Origin: Prevotellaceae bacterium
GTDB taxonomy: Bacteria; Bacteroidota; Bacteroidia; Bacteroidales; Bacteroidaceae
Assembly: GCA_030523505.1 (NCBI GenBank)
Contig: JAUNIK010000060.1
Coordinates: forward strand, 2,567 to 10,562
Reading direction: 5' to 3'
DNA: 7,996 nt
Shown: positions 1-6,683 of the stretch, in pieces
Numbering within the stretch: position 1 is the first letter of the stretch
How the letters are laid out: each line of letters begins with the position of its first letter
Program-made: the position numbers and the translations under genes
The notes under the pieces: model-generated
The model's input: only the letters and a program-made list of their open reading frames with translations
Databases searched by the model: none
What the model was told of the DNA's origin: nothing

Positions 1-1
1 C

Positions 2-373
2 TGCAGTCATCCGGATAAGACGCTTGACTATCCAAACAATGAGTATGGCTACGGACAGATAGACGTTTATCGCGGTTTGCTATATATCCTTGGCATTGAC
101 GGAATCGAGGAAATCAGTCACCATCAGCCACAGAATGTATCATTCCGTGTACAAAATCGTTCGCTGGAAATCGATTTCGGAACATCATTGGATAAAGATA
201 CTAATGTGAGAATATACACCACTTCGGGTCAGATGATTCATTGCGAAACGATTTCAAAAGATTGTGCTAAGGCAGTGATAAGCATTGCACAGAACGGTCG
301 AGGAGTATTGGCAGTGCAAGTGGATGGCGATACAAAGCAATCGTCTGGCTCGACACTGATTCGTGTTCCTTGA
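2..373 (+). CDS. C-terminal part of an S8 (subtilisin-like) serine protease, 5' end outside window
   Basis: This frame is open from base 2 to the TGA at 371-373 and gives 123 visible residues; the gene starts upstream of the window. Early residues include NNEYGYGQIDVYRGLLYILG, which matches the last helix of the subtilase catalytic domain in Bacteroidales S8 proteases (the G-x-G-x-I/L-D-A/V motif that follows the catalytic serine region). The catalytic Asp, His and Ser are not in the window, so activity cannot be judged. The last 75 or so residues form a beta-rich tail with VRIYTTSGQ and a final GVLAVQV-type strand, which resembles the type IX secretion C-terminal sorting domain or a degenerate relative. 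An internal TTG at 77 is not a credible start because homology-like sequence continues upstream. Secretion is inferred from family, not seen. Confidence 0.8.
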   Translation, partial: CSHPDKTLDYPNNEYGYGQIDVYRGLLYILGIDGIEEISHHQPQNVSFRVQNRSLEIDFGTSLDKDTNVRIYTTSGQMIHCETISKDCAKAVISIAQNGRGVLAVQVDGDTKQSSGSTLIRVP

Positions 374-446
374 TGTTTTGAACATAGGAAAACCAGCAGT
401 TTATGGCTGAAAAATGACTTAAAAATAGCTTTTTTTCAATTTCGGC

Positions 447-463
447 CTCCCCCGTAGGGGGAG
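447..463. repeat. GC-rich palindrome (7-bp stem, 3-base loop)
   Basis: CTCCCCC at 447-453 pairs perfectly with GGGGGAG at 457-463 around GTA. It is preceded by TTCGGC. It stands out from AT-rich flanks. No T-run follows on the plus strand, so it is not a standard terminator. It looks like one arm of a dispersed Bacteroidales intergenic palindrome, but family membership is inferred. Confidence 0.6.
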
Positions 464-484
464 AAGTAAAAGGGTGGTAAAATT

Positions 485-502
485 CATCCCCTTTAGGGGA
501 TG
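485..502. repeat. GC-rich palindrome (8-bp stem, 2-base loop)
   Basis: CATCCCCT (485-492) pairs with AGGGGATG (495-502) around TT. It lies 21 bases after the palindrome at 447-463 and the two together look like one composite element between the protease gene and the NfeD promoter. It could act in mRNA 3'-end protection of the protease transcript or be a non-functional dispersed repeat. Confidence 0.6.
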
Positions 503-542
503 GTGCAAAACATGTTAACAAAGCCTAAACCCGAAAAAAAGC

Positions 543-573
543 TTTGTGATTTGAGGGAAATGTTCTAAATTTG
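543..573 (+). promoter_or_regulatory. Bacteroidetes-type promoter of the NfeD-SPFH operon
   Basis: TTTG at 543-546 (-33 element) and TAAATTTG at 566-573 (-7 element, consensus TAnnTTTG) are separated by 19 bases, the preferred spacing for the primary sigma factor of Bacteroidota. Transcription would start around 579-582, leaving a leader of roughly 36-40 bases before the ATG at 618. This also argues against the GTG at 591, which would leave only about ten bases. Confidence 0.75.
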
Positions 574-617
574 CCGACGTAAATCAATATGTGGAACAAA
601 ATCCAACAAAAAGAATT

Positions 618-1067
618 ATGATAGATTATTTAATGAACAATTTATGGCTTCTTTGGCTCGTAGTAGCCATCGTTTGCCTGATCGTCGAACTCAGTTCGTT
701 TGACTTCTTTGTAACCTGTTTCGCTATCGGTGCTCTTGGCGGAATGCTCGGTGCATTGTGTGGACTTCCACTCTGGGCGCAGGGACTCATCTGGGCAATA
801 GTGTCGGTGTTGAGCCTTTGGCTTGTCAGACCTTCGCTCCTCCATCGTCTTCACTCCACAGGCGAGGAGCGTTCCTCAAATGCTGATGCCCTCGTGGGCA
901 AGAAGGGTGTGGTAATAGAGTCTATTCCGGCAGAAGGTCACGGATATGTGAAAATCGACGGCGATGAGTGGCGTTCGCTCTCAGCTAATGGTCAACCAAT
1001 AGAAAAAGGTACACGCGTACGTGTAGTGTCGCGTGCAAGTCTCGTAATGACAGTCGAGGCTATCTAA
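618..1067 (+). CDS. NfeD-like membrane protein, short form
   Basis: The product is 149 residues. Residues about 7-72 hold two to three hydrophobic membrane segments, including a charged break at RPSLLHRLHS near 71-80. The C-terminal part (about 88-149), beginning DALVGKKGVVI and including GYVKIDGDEWRSL and GTRVRVV, is the OB-fold (beta-barrel) domain typical of NfeD. The short form lacks the ClpP-like serine protease domain of long NfeD proteins. I chose ATG 618 because it gives the usual short N-terminus just before the first membrane helix and a sensible distance to the promoter; GTG 591 and ATG 633 are in frame and possible. The SPFH gene starts 37 bases after the stop. NfeD proteins work with SPFH partners in membrane organisation, with the OB domain thought to meet the SPFH protein; this role is family knowledge. 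Confidence 0.9.
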   Translation: MIDYLMNNLWLLWLVVAIVCLIVELSSFDFFVTCFAIGALGGMLGALCGLPLWAQGLIWAIVSVLSLWLVRPSLLHRLHSTGEERSSNADALVGKKGVVIESIPAEGHGYVKIDGDEWRSLSANGQPIEKGTRVRVVSRASLVMTVEAI

Positions 1068-1104
1068 AATCAGAAACATTATTAATTATTAAAAACATAC
1101 TATT

Positions 1105-2058
1105 ATGCCAGTAGTTTATTTTGTAATCATTGCCATCGTGGTATTGGCAATCATCTTCATCAAGAAGACCGTTGTAATCATTCCACAGTCAGAGACCCGT
1201 ATCATTGAGCGTCTTGGTAAGTACTACGCAACTCTCCAGCCAGGTATCAATATCATCATTCCGTTTATTGATCAGGCTAAAACCATCATCACCCTCTCTC
1301 GTGGCCGTTATGTATATTCAGACTCAATCGACCTCCGTGAACAGGTATATGACTTCGACAAGCAGAACGTAATCACCAAGGATAATATCCAGATGCAGAT
1401 CAATGCGCTGCTCTATTTCCAGATTGTTGATCCGTTCAAGACAGCGTACGAGATTTCTAACTTGCCAAATGCTATTGAGAAACTGACACAGACCACCCTG
1501 CGTAATATCATTGGTGAGCTGGAGCTCGACCAGACTCTTACTTCTCGTGATACCATCAACACCAAACTTCGTGCTGTGCTCGATGATGCTACCGACAAGT
1601 GGGGCGTTAAGGTGAACCGCGTTGAGTTGCAGGACATTCTTCCTCCAGCAAGTGTTCTCGCAGCAATGGAGAAGCAGATGCAGGCTGAGCGTAACAAGCG
1701 TGCTACAATCCTTACCTCTGAAGGTGAGAAGCAGGCTGTGATTCTTCAGTCAGAGGCTGAAAAAACCGCTGCTATCAACCGTGCTGAGGCTAACAAACAG
1801 CAGGCAATCCTTCAGGCTGAGGGTGAGGCTACCGCTCGTGTTCGTAAGGCTGAAGCAGAGGCAGAGGCTATCAACAAGATTACTATTGCTGTTGGTCAGA
1901 GTTCAAATCCTGCTAACTACCTCCTTGCTCAGAAGTATATCCAGACACTTCAGGAAATCGCTGGCAGCGATGGTGCAAAGACCGTTTACTTGCCTTACGA
2001 GGCTACCAACCTGATGGGGTCAATCGGTGGTATCAAGGATCTTTTCAAAGCTGAATAA
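1105..2058 (+). CDS. SPFH/band-7 domain protein (QmcA/stomatin-like)
   Basis: The product is 317 residues, close to E. coli QmcA. Residues about 3-19 are one hydrophobic membrane anchor. Residues about 22-190 are the SPFH (band 7) domain, with the signature RIIERLGKYYATLQPGINI, the YSDSIDLREQVYDF block (71-84), and VNRVELQDILPP (170-181). Residues about 186-255 are an alanine/glutamate-rich coiled coil (repeated AEAEK, AEAN and AEGEA units), the usual oligomerising stalk. The tail ends in a short VYLPYEATNLMGS segment. Such proteins form large membrane-bound cages or rings that organise lipids and regulate membrane proteases. Its partner is the NfeD-like gene just upstream, cotranscribed from the promoter at 543-573. 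The ATG at 1105 has an A-rich leader and no competing start. I recognise the family with confidence but leave the symbol empty as several paralogous names (qmcA, hflK-like) are in use. Confidence 0.95.
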   Translation: MPVVYFVIIAIVVLAIIFIKKTVVIIPQSETRIIERLGKYYATLQPGINIIIPFIDQAKTIITLSRGRYVYSDSIDLREQVYDFDKQNVITKDNIQMQINALLYFQIVDPFKTAYEISNLPNAIEKLTQTTLRNIIGELELDQTLTSRDTINTKLRAVLDDATDKWGVKVNRVELQDILPPASVLAAMEKQMQAERNKRATILTSEGEKQAVILQSEAEKTAAINRAEANKQQAILQAEGEATARVRKAEAEAEAINKITIAVGQSSNPANYLLAQKYIQTLQEIAGSDGAKTVYLPYEATNLMGSIGGIKDLFKAE

Positions 2059-2066
2059 ATAGTAGT

Positions 2067-2096
2067 GGGCCCCATCTTAGCAAAAGATGAGGGCCT
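2067..2096 (+). terminator. Hairpin after the SPFH gene
   Basis: GGGCCCCATCTT (2067-2078) pairs with AAGATG and GGGCCT (2084-2096) around the loop AGCAA, with one bulged A at 2090. It begins 9 bases after the SPFH stop. The tract downstream (GCTTTATGG) is only weakly T-rich, so it may be a partial terminator or attenuator; the epimerase-like gene begins 39 bases further on and has no clear promoter of its own. Confidence 0.65.
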
Positions 2097-2135
2097 GCTT
2101 TATGGTTATAAATAAAAAAAAGAATTAAGGAAATA

Positions 2136-3197
2136 ATGAATATTTGTCTAATGACTGGTGCACGCCCTAATTTCATTAAGGTAGCACCACTTATCCACTC
2201 AATCAAGCACGCCCAGAAGAATGGCCGCGATGTAAACTATCTTCTTGTCTATGCTGGTGCCGAGAACGATCCTACCTTGGAAGGCTCGCTGTTCGACGAC
2301 CTTGAAATGCCACGACCAGATATCTATCTTGGTGTTACGAGCCATAATGTGAACGAGATCACTGGTGAGGTGATGCAAGCATTCGAGAACTATCTCAATG
2401 TTCATCCTACCGATTGTGTCATCGTTGTTGATGACCTTGCCTCTACTATGGCTGCTGCTATCGTGGCAAAGAAGCATGGAATCCGATTGGCTCACCTCGT
2501 GGCTGGTACACGCTCGTTTGACATCAATATGCCGAAGGAAATTAACCGCCTTGTCATCGATGGCCTTTCTGATCTGCTTTTCACTGCGGGAACCGGTATG
2601 GGAACTACTGCCGATCAGTCGAAGATATATGTTGTGGGTAATATCCTCATGGATACTCTCCGCAACAACCTTCCACGTTTCCGTCGCCCTGCGTTGCTCG
2701 ATGGTTTCGAGGATGGGAAATACGCAGTGCTCACTATAAACCGAAAGGCTCTGCTGGCAAATCAGGAGAACCTCCGTCAGATGCTCCTCGTAATGTCCAA
2801 CCAGTTGGAGTATATGCCAGTGTTCATACCGTTGCGTAAGGAAGCAGCTGATGTTGTTGCTCCGCTCATCGATGGTTTGGAGAATATGCACCTCGTGGAA
2901 CCGCTGTCATATCTTGAATTCGGTTATCTCACCGCTCATGCTCAGGTGGTAATCACTGATAGCGGTAATGTGGCTGAGGAGGCTACTTTCAATGGTGTGC
3001 CTTGTGTAACGCTGAATAACTACACCGAGCATATCGAGACAGTGAAGCAGGGCACCAATATCCTTGTCAATGAGGACCCAGAACTCCTGGCAAAGACTCT
3101 CTACGATATCATTGAGGGAGAACCGAAGAACTACTCCGTGCCTGATCGTTGGGATGGAAGAACTGCCGATAGAATCCTGCAGATTGTCTGCGGGTAG
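2136..3197 (+). CDS. UDP-GlcNAc 2-epimerase (WecB)-fold protein with altered active site
   Basis: The product is 353 residues and spans the whole two-domain GT-B-like epimerase fold. N-domain landmarks are TGARPNFIKVAPL (7-19), DDLAST (99-104), AHLVAGTRSFD (119-129) and NMPKEINR (131-138); the linker is YVVGNILMDTL (165-175). C-domain landmarks are PLSYLEFGYL (256-265) and ITDSGNVAEEATFNGVPC (273-290), then an EHIETVKQGTN block, the UDP-binding region of the family. Against E. coli WecB, Arg10 and Asp95 appear kept (Arg10, Asp100), but Glu117, Glu131 and His213 align with Val122, Lys134 and Asn202, and the usual GQH motif is replaced by YAGAEND. The family converts UDP-GlcNAc to UDP-ManNAc; this member may act on another nucleotide sugar or be non-catalytic. 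AAGGA at 2127-2131 precedes ATG 2136. It ends seven bases before a hairpin. Nearest glycan gene is rfbD, 3.5 kb away on the other strand. Confidence 0.85.
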   Translation: MNICLMTGARPNFIKVAPLIHSIKHAQKNGRDVNYLLVYAGAENDPTLEGSLFDDLEMPRPDIYLGVTSHNVNEITGEVMQAFENYLNVHPTDCVIVVDDLASTMAAAIVAKKHGIRLAHLVAGTRSFDINMPKEINRLVIDGLSDLLFTAGTGMGTTADQSKIYVVGNILMDTLRNNLPRFRRPALLDGFEDGKYAVLTINRKALLANQENLRQMLLVMSNQLEYMPVFIPLRKEAADVVAPLIDGLENMHLVEPLSYLEFGYLTAHAQVVITDSGNVAEEATFNGVPCVTLNNYTEHIETVKQGTNILVNEDPELLAKTLYDIIEGEPKNYSVPDRWDGRTADRILQIVCG

Positions 3198-3203
3198 TGC
3201 TAT

Positions 3204-3231
3204 AAAGCCCCGAGCGATTGCTCGAGGCTTT
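3204..3231. terminator. Bidirectional terminator between the epimerase-like gene and the convergent lipoprotein gene
   Basis: AAAGCC and CGAGC (3204-3215) pair with GCTCG and GGCTTT (3220-3231) around GATT, with one C-A mismatch at 3210/3225. It starts 7 bases after the epimerase-like stop and lies 4 bases after the minus-strand stop at 3238-3236. T-containing tracts lie on both sides (TTTATTGTT on plus, TTTATAG on minus), so it can serve both genes. Confidence 0.8.
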
Positions 3232-3235
3232 ATTG

Positions 3236-3574
3236 TTAGTATTGCATCTGAATCTTTGAGAAGTCGTTGTAAATCTTCACTGGGTGCTCGGCTCGTTTCG
3301 ACATCGATGGGAACCACATATCATCAATGGTCAGTCCGCAGTCTTTGATGCATTCAATGCCTCCTGCGAGAAAGTCTGAGTCCATTTTCTTCCTTCACCC
3401 TGGACACCACAGAGGAATGGCAGTGGTTTCACCTCTTCAAGATATGCTGCCACCTTCTGCTATTGTTATCTCCTCAGAACCGTTCACATTGCCTTCGGTT
3501 TTCCAACCATCGATATGTGCTCCGCATCCCATGAGGATGAATGCGATAGATAGTGAAATAATGGATTTCTTCAT
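3236..3574 (-). pseudogene. Small lipoprotein gene with broken reading frame
   Basis: From ATG 3574-3572 the frame encodes a lipoprotein signal, MKKSIISLSIAFILMGCG, with lipobox LMGC and Cys17, then GWKTEGNVNGSEEITIAEGG before a TGA at 3439-3437. A second TGA of this frame lies at 3397-3395. Between them a different frame is open and protein-like (AAYLEEVKPLPFLCGVQGEG, then RKWTQTFSQE), until its own TGA at 3333-3331. The first frame is again convincing from about 3385 (DSDFLAGGIECIKDCG, then LTIDDMWFPSMSKR) to TAA 3238-3236. One extra base between 3459 and 3437 and one missing base between 3397 and 3331 would restore a protein of about 112 residues. It has a good promoter and a terminator, so it was recently a real gene, or the sequence has two errors. 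I do not recognise the family; the role is unknown. Confidence 0.65.
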
Positions 3575-3596
3575 GTTGCGTTGTTTGGATTTGCGT

Positions 3597-3628
3597 CAAA
3601 GTTAGCAATTTATTTCCACTTGCCCAAC
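3597..3628 (-). promoter_or_regulatory. Promoter of the broken lipoprotein gene
   Basis: On the minus strand TAACTTTG (3604-3597) matches the -7 consensus TAnnTTTG, and GTTG (3628-3625) lies 20 bases upstream as a weak -33 element. The start codon at 3574 is 22 bases below the -7 element. Confidence 0.6.
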
Positions 3629-3633
3629 AAATG

Positions 3634-3666
3634 CTTGTGTTTTTTGCAACTTTATTAGTAACTTTG
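3634..3666 (+). promoter_or_regulatory. Promoter of the DUF4491 gene
   Basis: TAACTTTG at 3659-3666 matches the -7 consensus, with CTTG at 3634-3637 as a weak -33 element, 21 bases upstream. The start codon at 3688 lies 21 bases after it. It diverges from the lipoprotein promoter and uses the identical -7 octamer on the opposite strand. Confidence 0.6.
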
Positions 3667-3687
3667 CAGTCGAAATAGAATGTCAGT

Positions 3688-3978
3688 ATGAATCTTCTTG
3701 GAATTATCATAGCCGTAACAACATTTCTTGTGATTGGTCTTTTCCATCCAATCGTCATCAAGTCGGAGTATTATTTCGGCGTGAAATGCTGGTGGGTGTT
3801 TGCTCTTGCCGGAGCCGTTTTTCTTGGTCTCTCGTTGTTTGTCGAGAATATCATCGCTTCGTCGGTGTTGGGTGTAGTAGGTTGCAGCTCGTTCTGGAGT
3901 ATCCTTGAGATATTCGAGCAGAGAGAGCGAGTGCGTAAGGGCTGGTTCCCGAAAAATCCGAAACGCAATGACTACTGA
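3688..3978 (+). CDS. DUF4491 family small membrane protein
   Basis: The product is 96 residues and matches the pattern I know for DUF4491, a small family almost confined to Bacteroidota. Three hydrophobic segments lie at about 3-19, 35-51 and 55-72. The recognisable blocks are GLFHPIVIKSEYYFGVKCWW (17-36) and the C-terminal SFWSILEIFEQRERV followed by KGWFPKNPKR (84-93). The basic end favours a cytoplasmic C-terminus. No function is known for the family and no catalytic motif is visible. It has its own promoter, is divergent from the lipoprotein gene and convergent with the nuclease operon. A three-codon frame (ATG 3680, stop 3689-3691) overlaps its start but is probably chance. Confidence 0.85.
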   Translation: MNLLGIIIAVTTFLVIGLFHPIVIKSEYYFGVKCWWVFALAGAVFLGLSLFVENIIASSVLGVVGCSSFWSILEIFEQRERVRKGWFPKNPKRNDY

Positions 3979-4108
3979 TACCGCCCCCAAAAATCAAAAT
4001 TCAACTATATAAATATGGGAGGTATCCTGCACATCCCCCTTTATTAGTTTTATACTATCCCAAAATATTATATATATAATAGGAGATAAAAAATCAAAAA
4101 ATAAAAAT

Positions 4109-4130
4109 AGCCTCGCCAAAAAGCGAGGCT
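4109..4130 (-). terminator. Terminator of the DUF559-rfbD-prfC-nuclease operon
   Basis: AGCCTCGC (4109-4116) and GCGAGGCT (4123-4130) form a perfect 8-bp stem around a six-base A-rich loop. On the minus strand it lies 29 bases after the nuclease stop and is followed by a long T-rich tract (ATTTTTATTTTTTGATTTTTT). On the plus strand TTATTGTTGTT follows, so it may also stop transcripts from the DUF4491 gene. The stretch 3979-4108 between that gene and this hairpin is AT-rich, with a 14-base palindrome (ATTATATATATAAT, 4067-4080) and no gene. Confidence 0.85.
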
Positions 4131-4159
4131 TTATTGTTGTTCCAGGGTGAGCGATGGGG

Positions 4160-5080
4160 TTATTTCCATTGGCTGAGGTCAGCGTTCTCTTCCACCTTTT
4201 CTTCCCATTTGTCGGGCAGTCCACGGAAGAAATCATAGCCAGTGAGGCGTTCCACCTCGTCGATGGTCCTTACGAATTTATCCATCGTTTTGTAACCGTT
4301 CATGTTTTTATAAACAAATCCAATAGCCTGATAGCGACCTTTGTTGCGTGCCAGAACCACTTTGAAGAACTCATCAGGCACAACCACTTTGTTGCGACCG
4401 ATAGTCTTGTATGTCTTTGCCGGGTCGTAAACTGGTCCACAGACAATCCATACCTCACCATAGCAGTTGGCCCAGTGGCGGCATCTTGATTCCAGTTCCT
4501 CCCACACACCCGAATTGAAGTCATGCTTCTGCGGACAGCAATTGGTGAAATAGAACGATTCCATCTGTGCAGTCTCGTCCCATTTGTTATCGCCCGAAGG
4601 GCACATGTGACCTCTGTCGTATCCCGAACGTGTATAGTCGGCATCAGTGGCGCGAGGAGTTCCCACACTGGTGTCCTCCATGAACATCTGTTCTGTGCGG
4701 TAAACATTACCCTTCGTATGTGCTCGTTCCAGATGCCAAGCCACCCAGTTTGGATTACGCGACTGCTTGTTGTAGGATGCTGTGTAAGCTTTACGATGAA
4801 TACGTTGGTCGCTGAGTCCACGAGGCATGCCAACTGTCAGTAGTTGGTCGCGGTCGAGTTTGTTGGGGTCACCACTGTTGCTCTCAGCCTTTTCTGCCTG
4901 CTCAACCTTCTCCACCTTGATGCCCTCACGCTTCGAGAAAGCATTGTCAGCCAAGTCGCGAGTGTCAACAGATTCTGTGGCGGTGTTCTTTACGAACCCG
5001 TCGATAGGCTTCTGCTCCTGCTTGCAGGCAACGAGACAGAGGAGTAGGGCAAAGGCGAAAAGAAGTTTTTTAGAACTCAC
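4160..5080 (-). CDS. Lipid-anchored DNA/RNA non-specific endonuclease (NUC1 family)
   Basis: The product is 306 residues. It starts with a lipoprotein signal, [16 protein letters not shown], whose lipobox LVAC puts the acylated cysteine at 19. Residues about 20-75 are a polar, low-complexity linker rich in Glu, Lys and Asp. The nuclease domain (about 80-290) has the family signature DRGHMCP (155-161) with general-base His158, then the metal-binding segment [19 protein letters not shown] (179-197) with Asn189 and Glu197, matching Serratia nuclease Asn119 and Glu127. All key residues are present, so it should cut DNA and RNA. It should act outside the cytoplasm, for nutrient scavenging or clearing extracellular DNA (inference). 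The start is GTG at 5080, overlapping the prfC stop by 11 bases; no ATG lies before the signal peptide. It is the last gene of the operon. Confidence 0.92.
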   Translation of the reverse strand: MSSKKLLFAFALLLCLVACKQEQKPIDGFVKNTATESVDTRDLADNAFSKREGIKVEKVEQAEKAESNSGDPNKLDRDQLLTVGMPRGLSDQRIHRKAYTASYNKQSRNPNWVAWHLERAHTKGNVYRTEQMFMEDTSVGTPRATDADYTRSGYDRGHMCPSGDNKWDETAQMESFYFTNCCPQKHDFNSGVWEELESRCRHWANCYGEVWIVCGPVYDPAKTYKTIGRNKVVVPDEFFKVVLARNKGRYQAIGFVYKNMNGYKTMDKFVRTIDEVERLTGYDFFRGLPDKWEEKVEENADLSQWK

Positions 5081-6668
5081 TGGTGAAATGGAACTTTATA
5101 TTCTCGAAATCCTGCTGTGCCATTGAGAGCACATATCCCGAATCGGCAAGGAACACATCGCGTCCGTCCTTGTCCTTTGCCATATACTGATACTTACGCT
5201 TCTTGAAGTTGTCCAACTCCTGTTCGTTGTCGCTCTCCACCCAGCATGCCTTGTGAAGATGAACCGGTTCCCAGCGGCACTTAGCGTTGTACTCGTTTTC
5301 GAGACGATACTGGATAACCTCAAACTGCAACTGACCAACGGTTCCAACAATCTTGCGACCATTGAACTGGTTGACAAAGAGCTGAGCCACACCCTCGTTC
5401 ATAAGCTGCTCCAAACCCTTCTGGAACTGCTTTGCTTTCATTGGGTCATCGTTCTCGATGTATTTGAACAACTCTGGCGAGAATGAAGGAAGGCCACGGA
5501 AATGAATCTTTTCACCCTCGGTGAGAGTATCGCCGATCTTGAAGATGCCATTGTCAGGCAGACCAACGATATCGCCTGCCCATGCCTCGTCGATAGTCTC
5601 CTTGCGCTGAGCCATGAACTGTGTTGGTGATGAGAAACGCAGAGTCTTGTTGTCGCGGACATGCAGATAAGGCTGGTTGCGCTGGAACTTACCCGAGCAT
5701 ACCTTACAGAAAGCGATACAAGAGCGGTGGTTAGGGTCGATATTGGCTGTAATCTTGAAGATGAATCCCGAGAACTTTGCCTCATCAGGTTCCACCATTC
5801 TTTCCTCAGCCTTTGTTGGTTTTGGTGAAGGTGCAATCTCCACGAAACAGTCGAGGAGTTCCTGAACACCGAAATTGTTGAGTGCAGAACCGAAGAACAC
5901 TGGTGCTACCTCAGCCGAGCGATACGTCTCAACATCAAACTCTGGGTAAACGCCACTCACGAGTTCCAGGTCATCGCGCAACTGCTGTGCATCCTGCTCG
6001 CCCACCTGTTGATCCAGTTCATCAGAGTTGATATCCACAGCCACCTTCTCTGTCACGCGTTGCTTGTTTGGGGTGAACAGGTTAAGCTGCTGCTCGTAGA
6101 TGTTGTAAACACCCTTGAACTTCACACCCTGGTTGATAGGCCATGACAACGGACGGACATGGATTTTCAGTTCCTGTTCCAGTTCATCGAGCACATCGAA
6201 TGGGTCGCGACCTTCACGGTCCATCTTGTTCACGAAGATGATAACAGGAGTGTTGCGCATACGGCACACCTCCATCAGTTTGCGGGTCTGTGCCTCAACA
6301 CCCTTTGCTGAGTCAACAACGATGATGGCAGAGTCAACGGCTGTCAGTGTGCGGTAAGTATCCTCGGCAAAGTCCTGGTGACCAGGAGTATCGAGGATGT
6401 TCACTTTGTAAGGAGCCTTGCCCTGATCGCGCATTGCCTCAGGCAGATAGTCGAACTCCATAACGGATGTGCTGACCGAGATACCACGCTGTTTCTCGAT
6501 GTCCATCCAGTCGGAAGTGGCTGTCTTACGTATCTTATTACTCTTCACGGCACCAGCCACCTGAATCTGTCCACCGAAGAGGAGGAATTTCTCAGTCAGT
6601 GTTGTCTTACCCGCATCTGGGTGCGAGATGATGGCAAAGGTGCGTCTTCTTTCAATTTCAGGATTCAT
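5070..6668 (-). CDS. prfC: Peptide chain release factor 3
   Basis: The product is 532 residues, against 529 in E. coli RF3. The GTPase motifs are intact: P-loop SHPDAGKTT (15-23), switch region RGISVSTS (61-68), DTPGH (93-97), NKMD (147-150) and SAL (261-263). The rest follows the RF3 layout of domains II and III, with [24 protein letters not shown] sequence near residues 443-463. RF3 is a cytoplasmic translational GTPase that removes RF1 or RF2 from the ribosome after peptide release. ATG 6668 gives the standard [20 protein letters not shown] start. It begins 15 bases after the rfbD stop and its own stop overlaps the start of the nuclease gene, so the genes are probably translated from one message. 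Confidence 0.98.
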   Translation of the reverse strand: MNPEIERRRTFAIISHPDAGKTTLTEKFLLFGGQIQVAGAVKSNKIRKTATSDWMDIEKQRGISVSTSVMEFDYLPEAMRDQGKAPYKVNILDTPGHQDFAEDTYRTLTAVDSAIIVVDSAKGVEAQTRKLMEVCRMRNTPVIIFVNKMDREGRDPFDVLDELEQELKIHVRPLSWPINQGVKFKGVYNIYEQQLNLFTPNKQRVTEKVAVDINSDELDQQVGEQDAQQLRDDLELVSGVYPEFDVETYRSAEVAPVFFGSALNNFGVQELLDCFVEIAPSPKPTKAEERMVEPDEAKFSGFIFKITANIDPNHRSCIAFCKVCSGKFQRNQPYLHVRDNKTLRFSSPTQFMAQRKETIDEAWAGDIVGLPDNGIFKIGDTLTEGEKIHFRGLPSFSPELFKYIENDDPMKAKQFQKGLEQLMNEGVAQLFVNQFNGRKIVGTVGQLQFEVIQYRLENEYNAKCRWEPVHLHKACWVESDNEQELDNFKKRKYQYMAKDKDGRDVFLADSGYVLSMAQQDFENIKFHFTSEF

Positions 6669-6683
6669 ATCTTTATTTTACTT

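Noticed and set aside
591..617. GTG 591 as the start of the NfeD-like gene
   Set aside because: It would sit about ten bases from the predicted transcription start and adds a polar extension not usual for the family; ATG 618 fits better.
2199..2891. Long minus-strand open frame (230 codons) opposite the epimerase-like gene
   Set aside because: It is the antisense shadow of a well-supported gene; its protein has no recognisable motif and biased composition.
3400..3439. Selenocysteine or other UGA recoding in the lipoprotein gene
   Set aside because: No convincing SECIS hairpin follows the TGA, a second in-frame TGA follows, and other genes here (the protease and DUF4491) use TGA as a true stop.
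3680..3691. Three-codon frame (M-S-V) overlapping the DUF4491 start, a possible leader peptide
   Set aside because: Too short and lacks any regulatory hairpin; likely chance.
4067..4080. Perfect AT palindrome ATTATATATATAAT, possible operator
   Set aside because: Alternating AT repeats are palindromic by nature and it lies between convergent genes, with no promoter nearby.
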